The notes below the pieces were generated by a model that worked only from the letters and a program-made list of their open reading frames with translations, was not told where the DNA came from and ran no database searches. 64,000 nt of DNA from Kineococcus sp. NBC_00420 (lineage in GTDB: Bacteria > Actinomycetota > Actinomycetes > Actinomycetales > Kineococcaceae). Where the stretch lies: contig NZ_CP107930.1 in assembly GCF_036021035.1 (NCBI RefSeq), positions 1,922,001 to 1,986,000 on the forward strand, read 5' to 3'. Both the position numbers and the translations under genes were made by a program. Shown in pieces: positions 1-10,835 of the stretch (its first letter is position 1; every line of letters begins with the position of its first letter).

Positions 1-3104
<3,104 letters not shown>

Positions 3105-3108
<4 letters not shown>

Positions 3109-3503
3109 AGCGAGTCCAATCCGTCGCGCACACGGCGCACGTCGTCGGGAGTCCCGAAGAGTTCGAAGCGGTACAGGTGGGGCACCTTGCACTTGACGGC
3201 GACGACGTCACCGGCAGCGGCGTAGTGCTCCCCGAAGTTGGTGTTGCCCGCGCCGATCACGCCTCGGACGAGGCCACGGTTCACGGGGTCGTTGAGGAAG
3301 CGGATGACCTGCTTGGGGACCGCTCCCACCCCACCGCCGCCACCGTAGGTGGGGAGGATGAGGACGTAGGGGTCGGTGACGACGAGGGGTTCGTCACGCG
3401 AGTGCAGCGGGATCCGCAGGGCCGGCCGCTCCAGCTGGAGCTTGTCGACGAAGCGGTGCGTGTTGCCTGAGACGCTCGAGAAGTAGACGACGCCGGGCTT
3501 CAC
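3105..3503 (-). CDS. nrdI: NrdI flavodoxin-like protein for class Ib RNR
   Basis: Small flavodoxin of 132 aa that in known systems supplies oxidant to NrdF for assembly of its dimanganese-tyrosyl cofactor. The sequence starts [19 protein letters not shown], with the FMN phosphate-binding SSVSGNT loop near residues 8-14, and has the glycine-rich YGGGGGVG loop near residue 54 typical of NrdI. The start GTG at 3503 has GGAGGA seven bases upstream. It sits between nrdH and nrdE in the canonical HIEF order. Confidence 0.94.
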
Positions 3504-3523
3504 GGCCGTTCCTCCGGACGTGC

Positions 3524-3763
3524 TCAGACCGAGGCGGTGGCGCGAGCCAGAGCGTCGATGCGGTCGGGACGGAAGCCCGACCAGTGGTCCTCGCCGGCCA
3601 CGACGACGGGCGCCTGGACGTACCCGAGGGAGCGCACCAGCGCCAGCGCATCGGCGTCCTGCGTCACGTCGACGACCTCGTAGGCGATGCCCTTGCGGTC
3701 GAGCGCGCGGTAGGTGGCCTTGCACTGCACGCAGGACGGCGTGCTGTAGACGGTGGTGGTCAT
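3524..3763 (-). CDS. nrdH: NrdH glutaredoxin-like redoxin
   Basis: Glutaredoxin-like electron donor of class Ib RNR, 79 aa. The active-site CVQC lies at residues 11-14 and a WSGFRPDRI segment near the C-terminus matches the family WSGFRPD signature. ATG at 3763 follows GGAAGGACC. First gene of the operon, so its upstream region carries the promoter and NrdR sites. Confidence 0.95.
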   Translation of the reverse strand: MTTTVYSTPSCVQCKATYRALDRKGIAYEVVDVTQDADALALVRSLGYVQAPVVVAGEDHWSGFRPDRIDALARATASV

Positions 3764-3876
3764 CGGGGTGGTCCTTCCCTCGGGTGGTGTCGTGCGGGTC
3801 CAGCTGATCGGCACCAGGTGGAGCGTGGAATCCGTGTCGGCTGGACGACGCGTCCCGTGCTGCTGGGGTCTCTCAG

Positions 3877-3924
3877 ACACTACCCCTAGGGGGCCGGATG
3901 GCAAACCACCACAAGATGGTGTGT
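3877..3924. promoter_or_regulatory. Tandem NrdR-box-like sites upstream of nrdHIEF
   Basis: Two 16-bp sites resemble the NrdR consensus acaCwAtATaTwgtgt. Site one (3877-3892) reads ACACTACCCCTAGGGG on the plus strand. Site two (3909-3924) reads ACACACCATCTTGTGG on the minus strand. Their starts are exactly 32 bp apart (16-bp gap), the about three-turn spacing known for paired NrdR boxes. About 10-12 of 16 positions agree in each. They lie 114 bp upstream of the nrdH start. Known: NrdR represses RNR operons. Inferred: it does so here. Confidence 0.65.
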
Positions 3925-4284
3925 GACAAGGATGTTATTCACCCCATCGGCCGGAGCGGACGGCCACCGACCGTCGCAAGCCTCTGACCTGCGGTTCTAC
4001 CCCTGCGCCACCCGTCTGGCGGGCACGCGTCGTCAGTAGAGATGCACGCAGCGTGAGCGGCGTGTCGATCTGCGTCGGCGTGTCCTCCACAGGCGTCCAC
4101 ACCTCCGTCCCCATGACGTCCACACACTCATCCACAACACCTGGGGGCGCCGAACCCTTTCCGCCCCAGATGTGGGGGTGGCCTGATGGCGGTGAACGCC
4201 TGCTCGAGCGGTTCTGGAGCCGCCCACGACGATCGCGGCACGGATCCAGCCGGCCTCCCCCAGCGCCCGCCGCAGCGCGGGAGC
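3925..4284. other. Gene-free stretch between the nrd promoter and the PAP2 gene
   Basis: No credible gene on either strand; open frames here have no family features. It holds the TCCACA cluster listed separately (4083-4136) and a weak hairpin CCCCA-GATG-TGGGG at 4164-4177 that could end the PAP2 transcript but has no U-tract. Confidence 0.5.
4083..4136 (+). promoter_or_regulatory. Cluster of four DnaA-box-like motifs
   Basis: Four 9-mers ending TCCACA lie in the same orientation within 54 bp: TCCTCCACA (4083), GCGTCCACA (4093), ACGTCCACA (4116) and TCATCCACA (4128). The last differs from TTATCCACA at one base; actinobacterial DnaA boxes tolerate GC-rich first positions. They sit 160-260 bp upstream of the NrdR sites and nrdH. 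DnaA control of nrd genes is known in E. coli; its action here is inference. Confidence 0.4.
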
Positions 4285-6129
4285 TCAGCCCGCGAGCCGC
4301 CGGACGCCGACGCCCTGGCGGGTCGCCACCAGTTCCGCCCGGCCGCCCCCGAGCACCGACACCGCACCGAACCCGCCGCGCACCGAACGGGCGGCCAGCA
4401 CGGGCCGGACCTCTCCCACCCGGCAGTCCTCGCCCAGGTCGACCTCGAGGCGGCTGCCGGGCGCGAGCGTCGCCGTCCCGGAGACCGTCAGCGGAGCCCG
4501 GTGGCCCCCGACCGGCACGTGCAGGACGGCGCCGGCCGCCTGCGTGAGGTCGCCGGCCAGTCGCAGGTCGGTCGTGAGCGTCAGCGTGCCCCCGCGCAGG
4601 TCGACGTCGCCGCACCCCAGGGCCGTCGCGGACCCCGCGAGCAGCGTGCCCGCCTCGACGCGCACACCGCCGCGGAAGGTGTTGCGGCCCGTGAGGGCCA
4701 GGCGGCCGGACCCGCGCTTGACGAGCCCACCCGCACCGTCGACGTCGTTGCGCCACGCGTCGGTGGCGCAGAACCCGCCGGCCGCGGCGTCGAGCACCAC
4801 GTCGACGGTCGTGTCGAAGCGGCCGTAGCCGTCGGCGGCGTCGAAGAGGTTCAACCGTCCCCAGAGTTCCGGGCCGTCCAGGACGGGGTAGCCCGCGGGC
4901 AGTGCGGTCGTGCGCAGCACCTCACGGCGCTGGGCGGCGTCCAGGTACGGGTGGCGGGTCTCCAGGAGCAGCTCGGCGCCCTTCGGCACGACCATCGCGC
5001 GGTGGCGACCGGTGCGCGGGAAGCCGAGGGTCAGGTGGTCCAGCACCTGGGCGCGCACGGCGTCGCGGTCGGAGACGGCGAACTCCACCAGCCCGGTCGC
5101 GTCCCGGCCGGTGGCGTCCTCGAAGTGGGCCAGCGCGCTCGCACGGGCCGCCCGCTTCAGCGCCGCGTTCGCGGGATCGGCCAGGGTCGCGGCGGCCAGG
5201 GCGGTGGCGAGCACCCGCCCACCGAGCACGTCCAGCGGTGAGTGCATGCCCGCGACGATCCGCAGGTGCGAGCGCTCGACCGCCCGGGCGACGAGCGCCT
5301 GGTAGCGCTCCGGCACGGCGTGGGCGAAGGCGAGGGCGGCGAGGTGGAAGGCGTTCGTGTGCCCGCTGGGGAAACCGCCGTCGGTCTCGGGGGTGCTCGA
5401 GCGCTGCCGCAGGAGCGTCGGCACGACGGCCACGTCCGAGCGGTACACGGGGTAGCCGAGGGCGTCGGTGCGGCCCGTGGGCCGCACGGTGCTGTCGGGG
5501 GCCAGCCGCCACGGCCGCGGGTACTGCAGGGCGTTCTTGCTGGGGTTGCCCGAGGCGAACGGCCCGCGGACGGTCCGGACGAGCCGGACGACGTCGCCGA
5601 GGTCGGAGTCGGGCGAGCCGGCCCCGGTCGCCGCTCCTGCCGGAGCACCCTCGGGGACCTCGTCCTCGACCTTCGTGGGCGGGGTGGTCGCCGGCGCGGC
5701 GGTGATGCTCGTGACCGCGAGGCTGCCGGCCAGGTACGACTCGGCCAGTGGACCGAGGGCCGCGATGAGGGCGTAGCTCTGGTCCTGCCGGTCGGCGACG
5801 AAGGCCTCCGCCGCCTGCTCGGCGGTGCGCGAGGCCGTGGTGCGGACGCAGTAGCGGACGTTGCGGCGCAGCACCGCGGGGTCGAGGACCCGGCCGGTGT
5901 CCCACGTCGGGCCCGTCCCCCAGTACCGGCCCAGGTCGGAGAGGATCCGCACCGCCGCGTTCGTGGCGGCGGTCGTGTTCTCCGGGACGTTGGTGCGGTA
6001 GCTGTCGACGAACGCGGACGGGGACGCTGCCGGCGCGGCCTGGGTGGCGCGGGCCGGTGCGAGCAGGGCGACGGGCGCGGCGAGGCCGACGGCGAGGAGG
6101 CTGCGACGGGTGGGGGCGACGACGGGCAC
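4285..6129 (-). CDS. Secreted PAP2/haloperoxidase-fold phosphatase with C-terminal autotransporter-type beta repeat
   Basis: Exported protein of 614 aa. The N-terminus (PTRRSLLAVGLAAPVALLAP, then Ala-rich cleavage region) is a twin-arginine-like signal peptide. The middle holds the PAP2 / vanadium haloperoxidase phosphate-binding motifs in order: KNALQYPRP, GGFPSGHTN and RIVAGMHSPLDVLGG, giving conserved Lys, Arg, Ser-Gly-His and Arg/His/Asp residues. The C-terminal 130 residues carry a GSGRLALTGRNTFRGGVRVEAG segment of the autotransporter-associated beta-strand type. I chose GTG 6129, with GGAGG four bases upstream, over longer frames. Likely a cell-surface or extracellular acid phosphatase; substrate unknown. 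It is transcribed toward nrd but is separated from it by 520 bp. Confidence 0.85.
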   Translation of the reverse strand: MPVVAPTRRSLLAVGLAAPVALLAPARATQAAPAASPSAFVDSYRTNVPENTTAATNAAVRILSDLGRYWGTGPTWDTGRVLDPAVLRRNVRYCVRTTASRTAEQAAEAFVADRQDQSYALIAALGPLAESYLAGSLAVTSITAAPATTPPTKVEDEVPEGAPAGAATGAGSPDSDLGDVVRLVRTVRGPFASGNPSKNALQYPRPWRLAPDSTVRPTGRTDALGYPVYRSDVAVVPTLLRQRSSTPETDGGFPSGHTNAFHLAALAFAHAVPERYQALVARAVERSHLRIVAGMHSPLDVLGGRVLATALAAATLADPANAALKRAARASALAHFEDATGRDATGLVEFAVSDRDAVRAQVLDHLTLGFPRTGRHRAMVVPKGAELLLETRHPYLDAAQRREVLRTTALPAGYPVLDGPELWGRLNLFDAADGYGRFDTTVDVVLDAAAGGFCATDAWRNDVDGAGGLVKRGSGRLALTGRNTFRGGVRVEAGTLLAGSATALGCGDVDLRGGTLTLTTDLRLAGDLTQAAGAVLHVPVGGHRAPLTVSGTATLAPGSRLEVDLGEDCRVGEVRPVLAARSVRGGFGAVSVLGGGRAELVATRQGVGVRRLAG

Positions 6130-6332
6130 GGGACCTCCGGGGTGGAGCGCGGACTCGGACCAGGCGCAGCGAGGCGGAGCACGCGATCTCCGGCCACGCT
6201 GCCGTTGCGGATGGTAAGCGGTTTCCCGAACGGTGGACAAGGTCCCCGCACACCGGTTCACCGCACCCGTCGCCGCCCTGCCGGTGATCGCCGTCGGCCT
6301 CGCCGTCCTGGCCCGCCGTCCGGGCCGAGCGG

Positions 6333-7112
6333 TCAGAACCGTCGGTTGAGCAGGACCGGGAGGACCGCGCGGACGTCGTCGGCGAGCGCCGGATCGAGGT
6401 CGACGACGAGGCGACCCGGTTCCTCCCCCAGCTCGGCGAGGAGCTCACCGTCCGGGGCGACGACGAGGCTGTGCCCCACGCCGGTCGGCGCCCCACCGTG
6501 GTCCTCGGTGGCCAGCGCCTGCCCGCAGGCCACCACGAAGGAGGTCGAGTCGAGCGCCCGGGCGCGGGCGAGCAGTCGCCACTGCTCGACCTTGCCGGGC
6601 CCGGCCCCCCAGGAGGCCGAGACCACGACGATCCGGGCCCCGGACCCGGCGAGGTGCGTGAACAACCCCGGGAAGCGCAGGTCGTAGCAGGTGGTCAGCC
6701 CGACGCCGACCCCGTCGACGTCGAGCAGGACGGGTTCCGCCCCCGGTTCGACGCTGTCGGACTCGGCGAAGCCGAACGCGTCGTAGAGGTGGACCTTGTC
6801 GTAGTCGGCGTGGACCCCGCCGCCCCGGGCGAAGAGGGTGTTGCGCACCCGCCCCCGCGAACCGGGGGTGAAACCACCCGCGACGACGGTGAGGCCGGCC
6901 GCGTCGGCGAGCTCCGTCAACGCGCTCGCCCACGGTCCGTCGGCGGGCTGGGCCACCGGCGCCAGCGGAACCCCGAACCGGCACATCGTCGCCTCCGGGA
7001 GGACGAGCAACCGGGCGCCGGCCGACGCGGCGGCCGCCACCTCCTCGCGGACCAGTTCGAGGTTCGCGGCGGGATCGGCGGAGCTGGAGATCTGAGCCAG
7101 GGCGATGCGCAC
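6333..7112 (-). CDS. Carbon-nitrogen hydrolase (nitrilase superfamily)
   Basis: Cytoplasmic amidase-type enzyme, 259 aa. The catalytic Glu-Lys-Cys triad is visible: E in LVLPEATM, K in YDKVHLYDAFG, and C in TTCYDLRFP. The layout matches the branch containing deaminated-glutathione amidase (Nit1/YafV) and omega-amidase Nit2, so it may hydrolyse alpha-keto amide products. GTG 7112 (VRIALAQISS) is chosen because family members begin just before RIALAQ; a GTG at 7130 is possible. No strong SD is seen. No operon partner. Confidence 0.85.
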   Translation of the reverse strand: MRIALAQISSSADPAANLELVREEVAAAASAGARLLVLPEATMCRFGVPLAPVAQPADGPWASALTELADAAGLTVVAGGFTPGSRGRVRNTLFARGGGVHADYDKVHLYDAFGFAESDSVEPGAEPVLLDVDGVGVGLTTCYDLRFPGLFTHLAGSGARIVVVSASWGAGPGKVEQWRLLARARALDSTSFVVACGQALATEDHGGAPTGVGHSLVVAPDGELLAELGEEPGRLVVDLDPALADDVRAVLPVLLNRRF

Positions 7113-7171
7113 GCCCCAACCCTGCCGCACGGACGGTCGCAGTGGGAACCGGGGAGATCAGGGGGAGGAAC

Positions 7172-8173
7172 TCAGGGGGTGACGCGTCGAGCCGTCGAGC
7201 GCCGCACGACGAGTTCCGGCTCGAAGACGATCTGCTGGGCCGGCCGACCTTCCACCTGGGCCAGCAGCAGTTCCACGGCCGTGCGCCCGAGGAGTTCCCG
7301 GGGTTGGCGCACCGAGGTCAGCGGAACGCTGGCGGTCGCCGCGAAACCGATGTCGTCGTAGCCCACGAGGGCGAGTTCGTCGGGAACCCGGACTCCCCGC
7401 CGCACGCACTCGTTGAGGACCCCGAGGGCCATCAGGTCGTTGGTGCAGAACACGGCGGTGGCCCGTTCCCCGGGCGGGGAGGCGAGGATCTGCGCGGCGG
7501 CCTGCGAACCCGCCCGGACCGAGAGCCCCGTGGCGTTGACGACCTCGACGGTCCCCGCCGCACCGACGGCCTCCCGCACCCCGCGCAGTCGTTCCTCGAC
7601 CTGGCGCAGCGGTGTCGCGACCCCCACGTAGGCGATGTGGCGGTGCCCCGCACCGACGAGGTGCTCCCCCGCGAGCCGCCCGCCGAGGACGTCGTCGACG
7701 GCCACCGAGGACTGTCCCGAGCTGGCGGCCCCCCGGTCGACGAGCACGACGGGCGTGCCGTGGTCACGGACCTCCGAGAGAGCTGCGCTCGGTGCGTCGT
7801 GGACGGGGGTCAGCAGCACCCCGAGCACCCGCTGCTGGTCGAGGCGGCGCAGGTGACGCGCCTCCCGGTCGGCGGAGTTCGCGCTGTTGCACATGACGAC
7901 CAGCGAGTCGTGCCGTTCGGCGAGCTCCTCGGCGCCGGCGATGACGTCGGTGAAGAAGGGGTTGGCGACGTCGAGCACGACCATCGCGATCGTCCGGCTG
8001 ACCCCGGCCCGCAGCTGGCGGGCGGACTCGTTGCGGACGAAGCCGAGTTCGGCGATCGCGTCGAGGACCCGGGTGCGGAGTCCCTCGGAGACGACCTCGG
8101 GTCGGTTGAGGACGTTGCTCACCGTCCCCAGCGACACCCCGGCGCGCCGGGCGACCTCCTTGACCGTCGCCAT
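7172..8173 (-). CDS. LacI-family transcriptional regulator
   Basis: Sugar-responsive repressor of 333 aa. An N-terminal HTH plus hinge (MATVKEVARRAGVSLGTVSNVLNRP) is followed by a periplasmic-binding-like effector domain (IAMVVLDVANPFFTDVIAGAE onward). It lies 76 bp downstream of, and on the same strand as, the rhamnose mutarotase gene, so L-rhamnose or a related sugar is a plausible inducer by context only. A TGA-N6-TCA dyad with central CG lies upstream of the mutarotase (8622-8633) and may be its operator. Confidence 0.92.
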   Translation of the reverse strand: MATVKEVARRAGVSLGTVSNVLNRPEVVSEGLRTRVLDAIAELGFVRNESARQLRAGVSRTIAMVVLDVANPFFTDVIAGAEELAERHDSLVVMCNSANSADREARHLRRLDQQRVLGVLLTPVHDAPSAALSEVRDHGTPVVLVDRGAASSGQSSVAVDDVLGGRLAGEHLVGAGHRHIAYVGVATPLRQVEERLRGVREAVGAAGTVEVVNATGLSVRAGSQAAAQILASPPGERATAVFCTNDLMALGVLNECVRRGVRVPDELALVGYDDIGFAATASVPLTSVRQPRELLGRTAVELLLAQVEGRPAQQIVFEPELVVRRSTARRVTP

Positions 8174-8249
8174 CCGGGCAGGATGTCACCTCCGCGGCCG
8201 GCGCTCGGCACAGGACCGCGGGCGTGGCGCGCTCCTCGTCCTCCGCGGG

Positions 8250-8579
8250 TCAGTCCAGGTGGAAGTACTCCACGAGCCGCTCCCGGGGCCGGTCCTCCCC
8301 GGTGGCCGCGGCGCTGGGCTGGAAGTACCTCCCCATCGCCTGCTCCCAGCGGGCCGACACGTCCTCGCGGTCCATCGCCGCCGTCGTCGCCGCGAAGTCG
8401 TCGGTCTCGCAGTACCCCACGACCAGGCCGTCGGCCTCGCGGAGGAAGAGGGAGTAGTTGCGCCATCCGGTCCGGGTCAACGCCTCGAGCACCTCCGGCC
8501 ACACCTCGCGGTGGACCTCCAGGTACTCCGGCAACGTCTCCGGCCGCAGGTGCAGCAGGAAGCAGGCTCGTTCACTCAC
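8250..8579 (-). CDS. rhaM: L-rhamnose mutarotase
   Basis: Small alpha/beta-barrel mutarotase (109 aa; family about 104) that interconverts alpha- and beta-L-rhamnose. Family features: CFLLHLRPETLPEYLEVHREVWPEVLEALTR, then a conserved WRNYSLFL segment, and a C-terminal VEYFHLD. GTG 8579 is preceded by GGAGGA at six bases, and this gives the family-length protein. No other rhamnose catabolic gene is in the window, so it may act with a pathway elsewhere. Confidence 0.88.
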   Translation of the reverse strand: MSERACFLLHLRPETLPEYLEVHREVWPEVLEALTRTGWRNYSLFLREADGLVVGYCETDDFAATTAAMDREDVSARWEQAMGRYFQPSAAATGEDRPRERLVEYFHLD

Positions 8580-8621
8580 GCGGGTTCCTCCGGAGGAGCG
8601 GTCGACGGTGACCGGACTCGT

Positions 8622-8633
8622 TGACACGATTCA
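8622..8633. promoter_or_regulatory. Candidate LacI-family operator upstream of rhaM
   Basis: TGACACGATTCA is a TGA...TCA dyad with a central CG, the general shape of LacI/GalR operators. It lies 43 bp upstream of the rhaM start, and rhaM is followed by a lacI-type gene. Only 8 of 12 positions are symmetric. Confidence 0.3.
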
Positions 8634-8759
8634 CGACAGGGCTCCGGCAGTGTGGGCGAGCCCTCCCGGACCGTCAAGCCGCCGGTGGGTGGCCGGGCGG
8701 TCCGCGATCCGTCCCGACGAGGGGTCAAGCCCGGCCCCGGGGCAGCCGATCACTGAACC

Positions 8760-9689
8760 GTGAGCGACACCTTCCGCCTCGTGACCCGCAGCGACTTCGA
8801 CGGGCTGGTCTGCGCCGTCCTGCTGCGCCAGCTCGACCTCGTCGACGAGATCACCTTCGTGCACCCCAAGGACGTGCAGGACGGGGTCGTCGAGATCTCG
8901 AGCCGGGACATCCTCACGAACCTGCCCTACGACCCGCGCGCGCACCTGGTGTTCGACCACCACCACTCCGAGACGCTGCGCAACGGCGAACGCGCCAACC
9001 ACGTCATCGACGCGGACGCACCGTCGGCGGCCCGGGTGGTCTTCGACCACTATGGCGGCGCGGACCGCTTCCCGAAGATCTCGGACGAGTTGATGCGCGC
9101 CGTCGACCAGGCCGACTCGGCGCAGTACTCCGTCGAGGAGATCCTCCAGCCGACCGGCTGGACCCTGCTGAACTTCCTCATGGACTCGCGCACCGGTCTG
9201 GGCCGTTTCCGCGACTTCCGGATCTCCAACTACCAGTTGATGATGCAGCTCATCGACATCTGCATCGAGTACCAGGACGTCGAGGAGATCCTCGCGCTGC
9301 CCGACGTCGCGGAGCGGGTCGAGCTGTTCCACGCCCAGGCCGAGCTGTTCGAGGCCCAGCTGGAACGCGTCACGACCCTGCACGGCGACGTCGCCGTCCT
9401 GGACCTGCGCGAGGAGGAGACGATCCACGCCGGGAACCGGTTCTTCGTCTACGCGATGTACCCGCAGGCGCGGGTCTCGATGCACGTGCTGTGGGGCAAG
9501 GCGAAGATGAACACCGTCTTCGCGATCGGCAAGTCGATCGTCGACCGCACCTCCCCCGTCGACGTCGGCGCCGTGTGCCTGGAGTACGGGGGCGGCGGTC
9601 ACCTGGCGGCGGGGACCTGCCAGGTCCCGCACACCGACTCCGTCCGCGTCCTCGACGAACTGGTGGGGAAGCTCCGCGCCGAGCGCTGA
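8760..9689 (+). CDS. DHH-family phosphoesterase (exopolyphosphatase-like)
   Basis: 309 aa. DHH superfamily motifs are all present: RSDFDGLVCAVLL near residue 11, VFDHHHSE near residue 65 with the metal-binding DHH, and a C-terminal DHHA1-like GGGGHLAAGTC glycine loop. This superfamily contains exopolyphosphatase, nanoRNase and cyclic dinucleotide phosphodiesterases; the substrate cannot be read from sequence. GTG 8760 is the start; no clear SD. Monocistronic, with a strong hairpin 186 bp downstream. Confidence 0.85.
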   Translation: MSDTFRLVTRSDFDGLVCAVLLRQLDLVDEITFVHPKDVQDGVVEISSRDILTNLPYDPRAHLVFDHHHSETLRNGERANHVIDADAPSAARVVFDHYGGADRFPKISDELMRAVDQADSAQYSVEEILQPTGWTLLNFLMDSRTGLGRFRDFRISNYQLMMQLIDICIEYQDVEEILALPDVAERVELFHAQAELFEAQLERVTTLHGDVAVLDLREEETIHAGNRFFVYAMYPQARVSMHVLWGKAKMNTVFAIGKSIVDRTSPVDVGAVCLEYGGGGHLAAGTCQVPHTDSVRVLDELVGKLRAER

Positions 9690-9874
9690 GGTTTGCCGTG
9701 ATCACGATGTGGGGTAGACACGTCGTGCGGTGGGGTCGGGCGTCTGGAGGGGCGAGCGGGGCGGTCACGTCCGACGCGGTGGAACTCCCGGGGTGACACC
9801 TGTCCACCGGTCACGCGAACCCGGCCCCACCGTCCGCCCCGTACCTGGTCCCCGTCCACGCTGGTGAACGCCGA

Positions 9875-9906
9875 GCAGCCGGCGGTCCTCCCGGACCGCC
9901 GGCTGC
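9875..9906. terminator. Strong perfect hairpin between the DHH gene and iclR-type gene
   Basis: Inverted arms GCAGCCGGCGGTCC and GGACCGCCGGCTGC (14 bp, no mismatch) flank a TCCC loop. There is no T-tract, as is common in high-GC actinobacteria. It lies 36 bp before the IclR start codon, so it could instead be a regulatory stem in that leader. Confidence 0.6.
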
Positions 9907-9941
9907 CACCCCTCTAGACTCGCGGTCTGGAGGTGGGACCG

Positions 9942-10763
9942 GTGACGACGCAGGACACCGAGGCCGAACAGCAGGAGTCCGACGCAGGGCGCGGGCCGGT
10001 GAAGTCCGCCGAGCGGACGGTCCGGATCCTGCAGGCCCTCGCCGAACCGCCGTACGTGCTGACCGTCGCGCAGCTGCAGGAACGCACGGGCTACCCGCGC
10101 TCCAGCCTGCACGCGCTGCTGCGGACGCTCGTCGACCTCGACTGGATCGAGACGCCCACGGGGGGCGCGACGGGGACGGGCGGGTACGGGATCGGCGCGC
10201 AGGCCCTGCTGACCGGCACCGCCTACCTGGACCGCGACCCGGCGCTGCCACCGGCCATCGCCGCCATCGAGGCCGTCCGGGACGAGAGCCGGTGCACGAC
10301 CCACATCGCGCGTCTCGAGGGGGGCAGCGTCGTGTACCTCGCGACCCGCGAGGCCGCCGACGCCCACCGCGGACACTCCCGGGTGGGCCGTTTCCTGCCC
10401 GCCTACGCGACGTCGCTGGGCAAGGCGCTGCTCGCCGAACGGAGCGCCGCGGAACTCGACGCCCTGCTCCCCGGTGACGTCCTGCCCCCGCTCACCCCGG
10501 ACACGGTGTCGAGCCGGGCCGCGCTCGACGAGGAACTCGCCGCCGTCCGCGGTCGCGGTTGGGCCGTGGAACGGGGGCAGAACCTGCCCGGGACGGTCTG
10601 CGTCGGGGTCCGCGTCGAGTACCGCATCCCCGCGACCGACGCGATCAGCTGCAGCCTGCCCGCCGAGATCGCGACGGAGGAGGAGATCGAGCGGGTCGCG
10701 GAGATCCTCACCCGGCACGCCGGCGAGCTCGCCCGGCACCTCCGCTCCGTCGGGATCCGCTGA
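9942..10763 (+). CDS. IclR-family transcriptional regulator
   Basis: 273 aa. N-terminal winged helix (KSAERTVRILQALAEPP, then YPRSSLHALLRTLVDLDWIE) and a C-terminal IclR effector domain (RVGRFLPAYATSLGKALLAE; LPGTVCVGVRVEYR). GTG 9942 is chosen because GGAGGT lies seven bases upstream; an earlier GTG at 9933 falls inside that SD. Target unknown. It converges with an MFS transporter gene. Confidence 0.92.
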   Translation: MTTQDTEAEQQESDAGRGPVKSAERTVRILQALAEPPYVLTVAQLQERTGYPRSSLHALLRTLVDLDWIETPTGGATGTGGYGIGAQALLTGTAYLDRDPALPPAIAAIEAVRDESRCTTHIARLEGGSVVYLATREAADAHRGHSRVGRFLPAYATSLGKALLAERSAAELDALLPGDVLPPLTPDTVSSRAALDEELAAVRGRGWAVERGQNLPGTVCVGVRVEYRIPATDAISCSLPAEIATEEEIERVAEILTRHAGELARHLRSVGIR

Positions 10764-10769
10764 CGCCGC

Positions 10770-10807
10770 AACCCCCGGGTGGTGGCCGACCCACCCGGAC
10801 CGGGGTT
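10770..10807. terminator. Bidirectional terminator between iclR-type and MFS genes
   Basis: CCGGGTGG (10775-10782) pairs with CCACCCGG (10791-10798), extended by AACCC and GGGTT outside. It sits in the 72-bp gap between two convergent stop codons. Confidence 0.6.
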
Positions 10808-10835
10808 CGGCGGCGACTCGCCACGACCGGGGAAC

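Noticed and set aside
4164-4177. CCCCA-GATG-TGGGG hairpin as a terminator of the PAP2 gene
   Set aside because: Only five base pairs and no U-tract, about 110 bp past the stop; not listed as a terminator.
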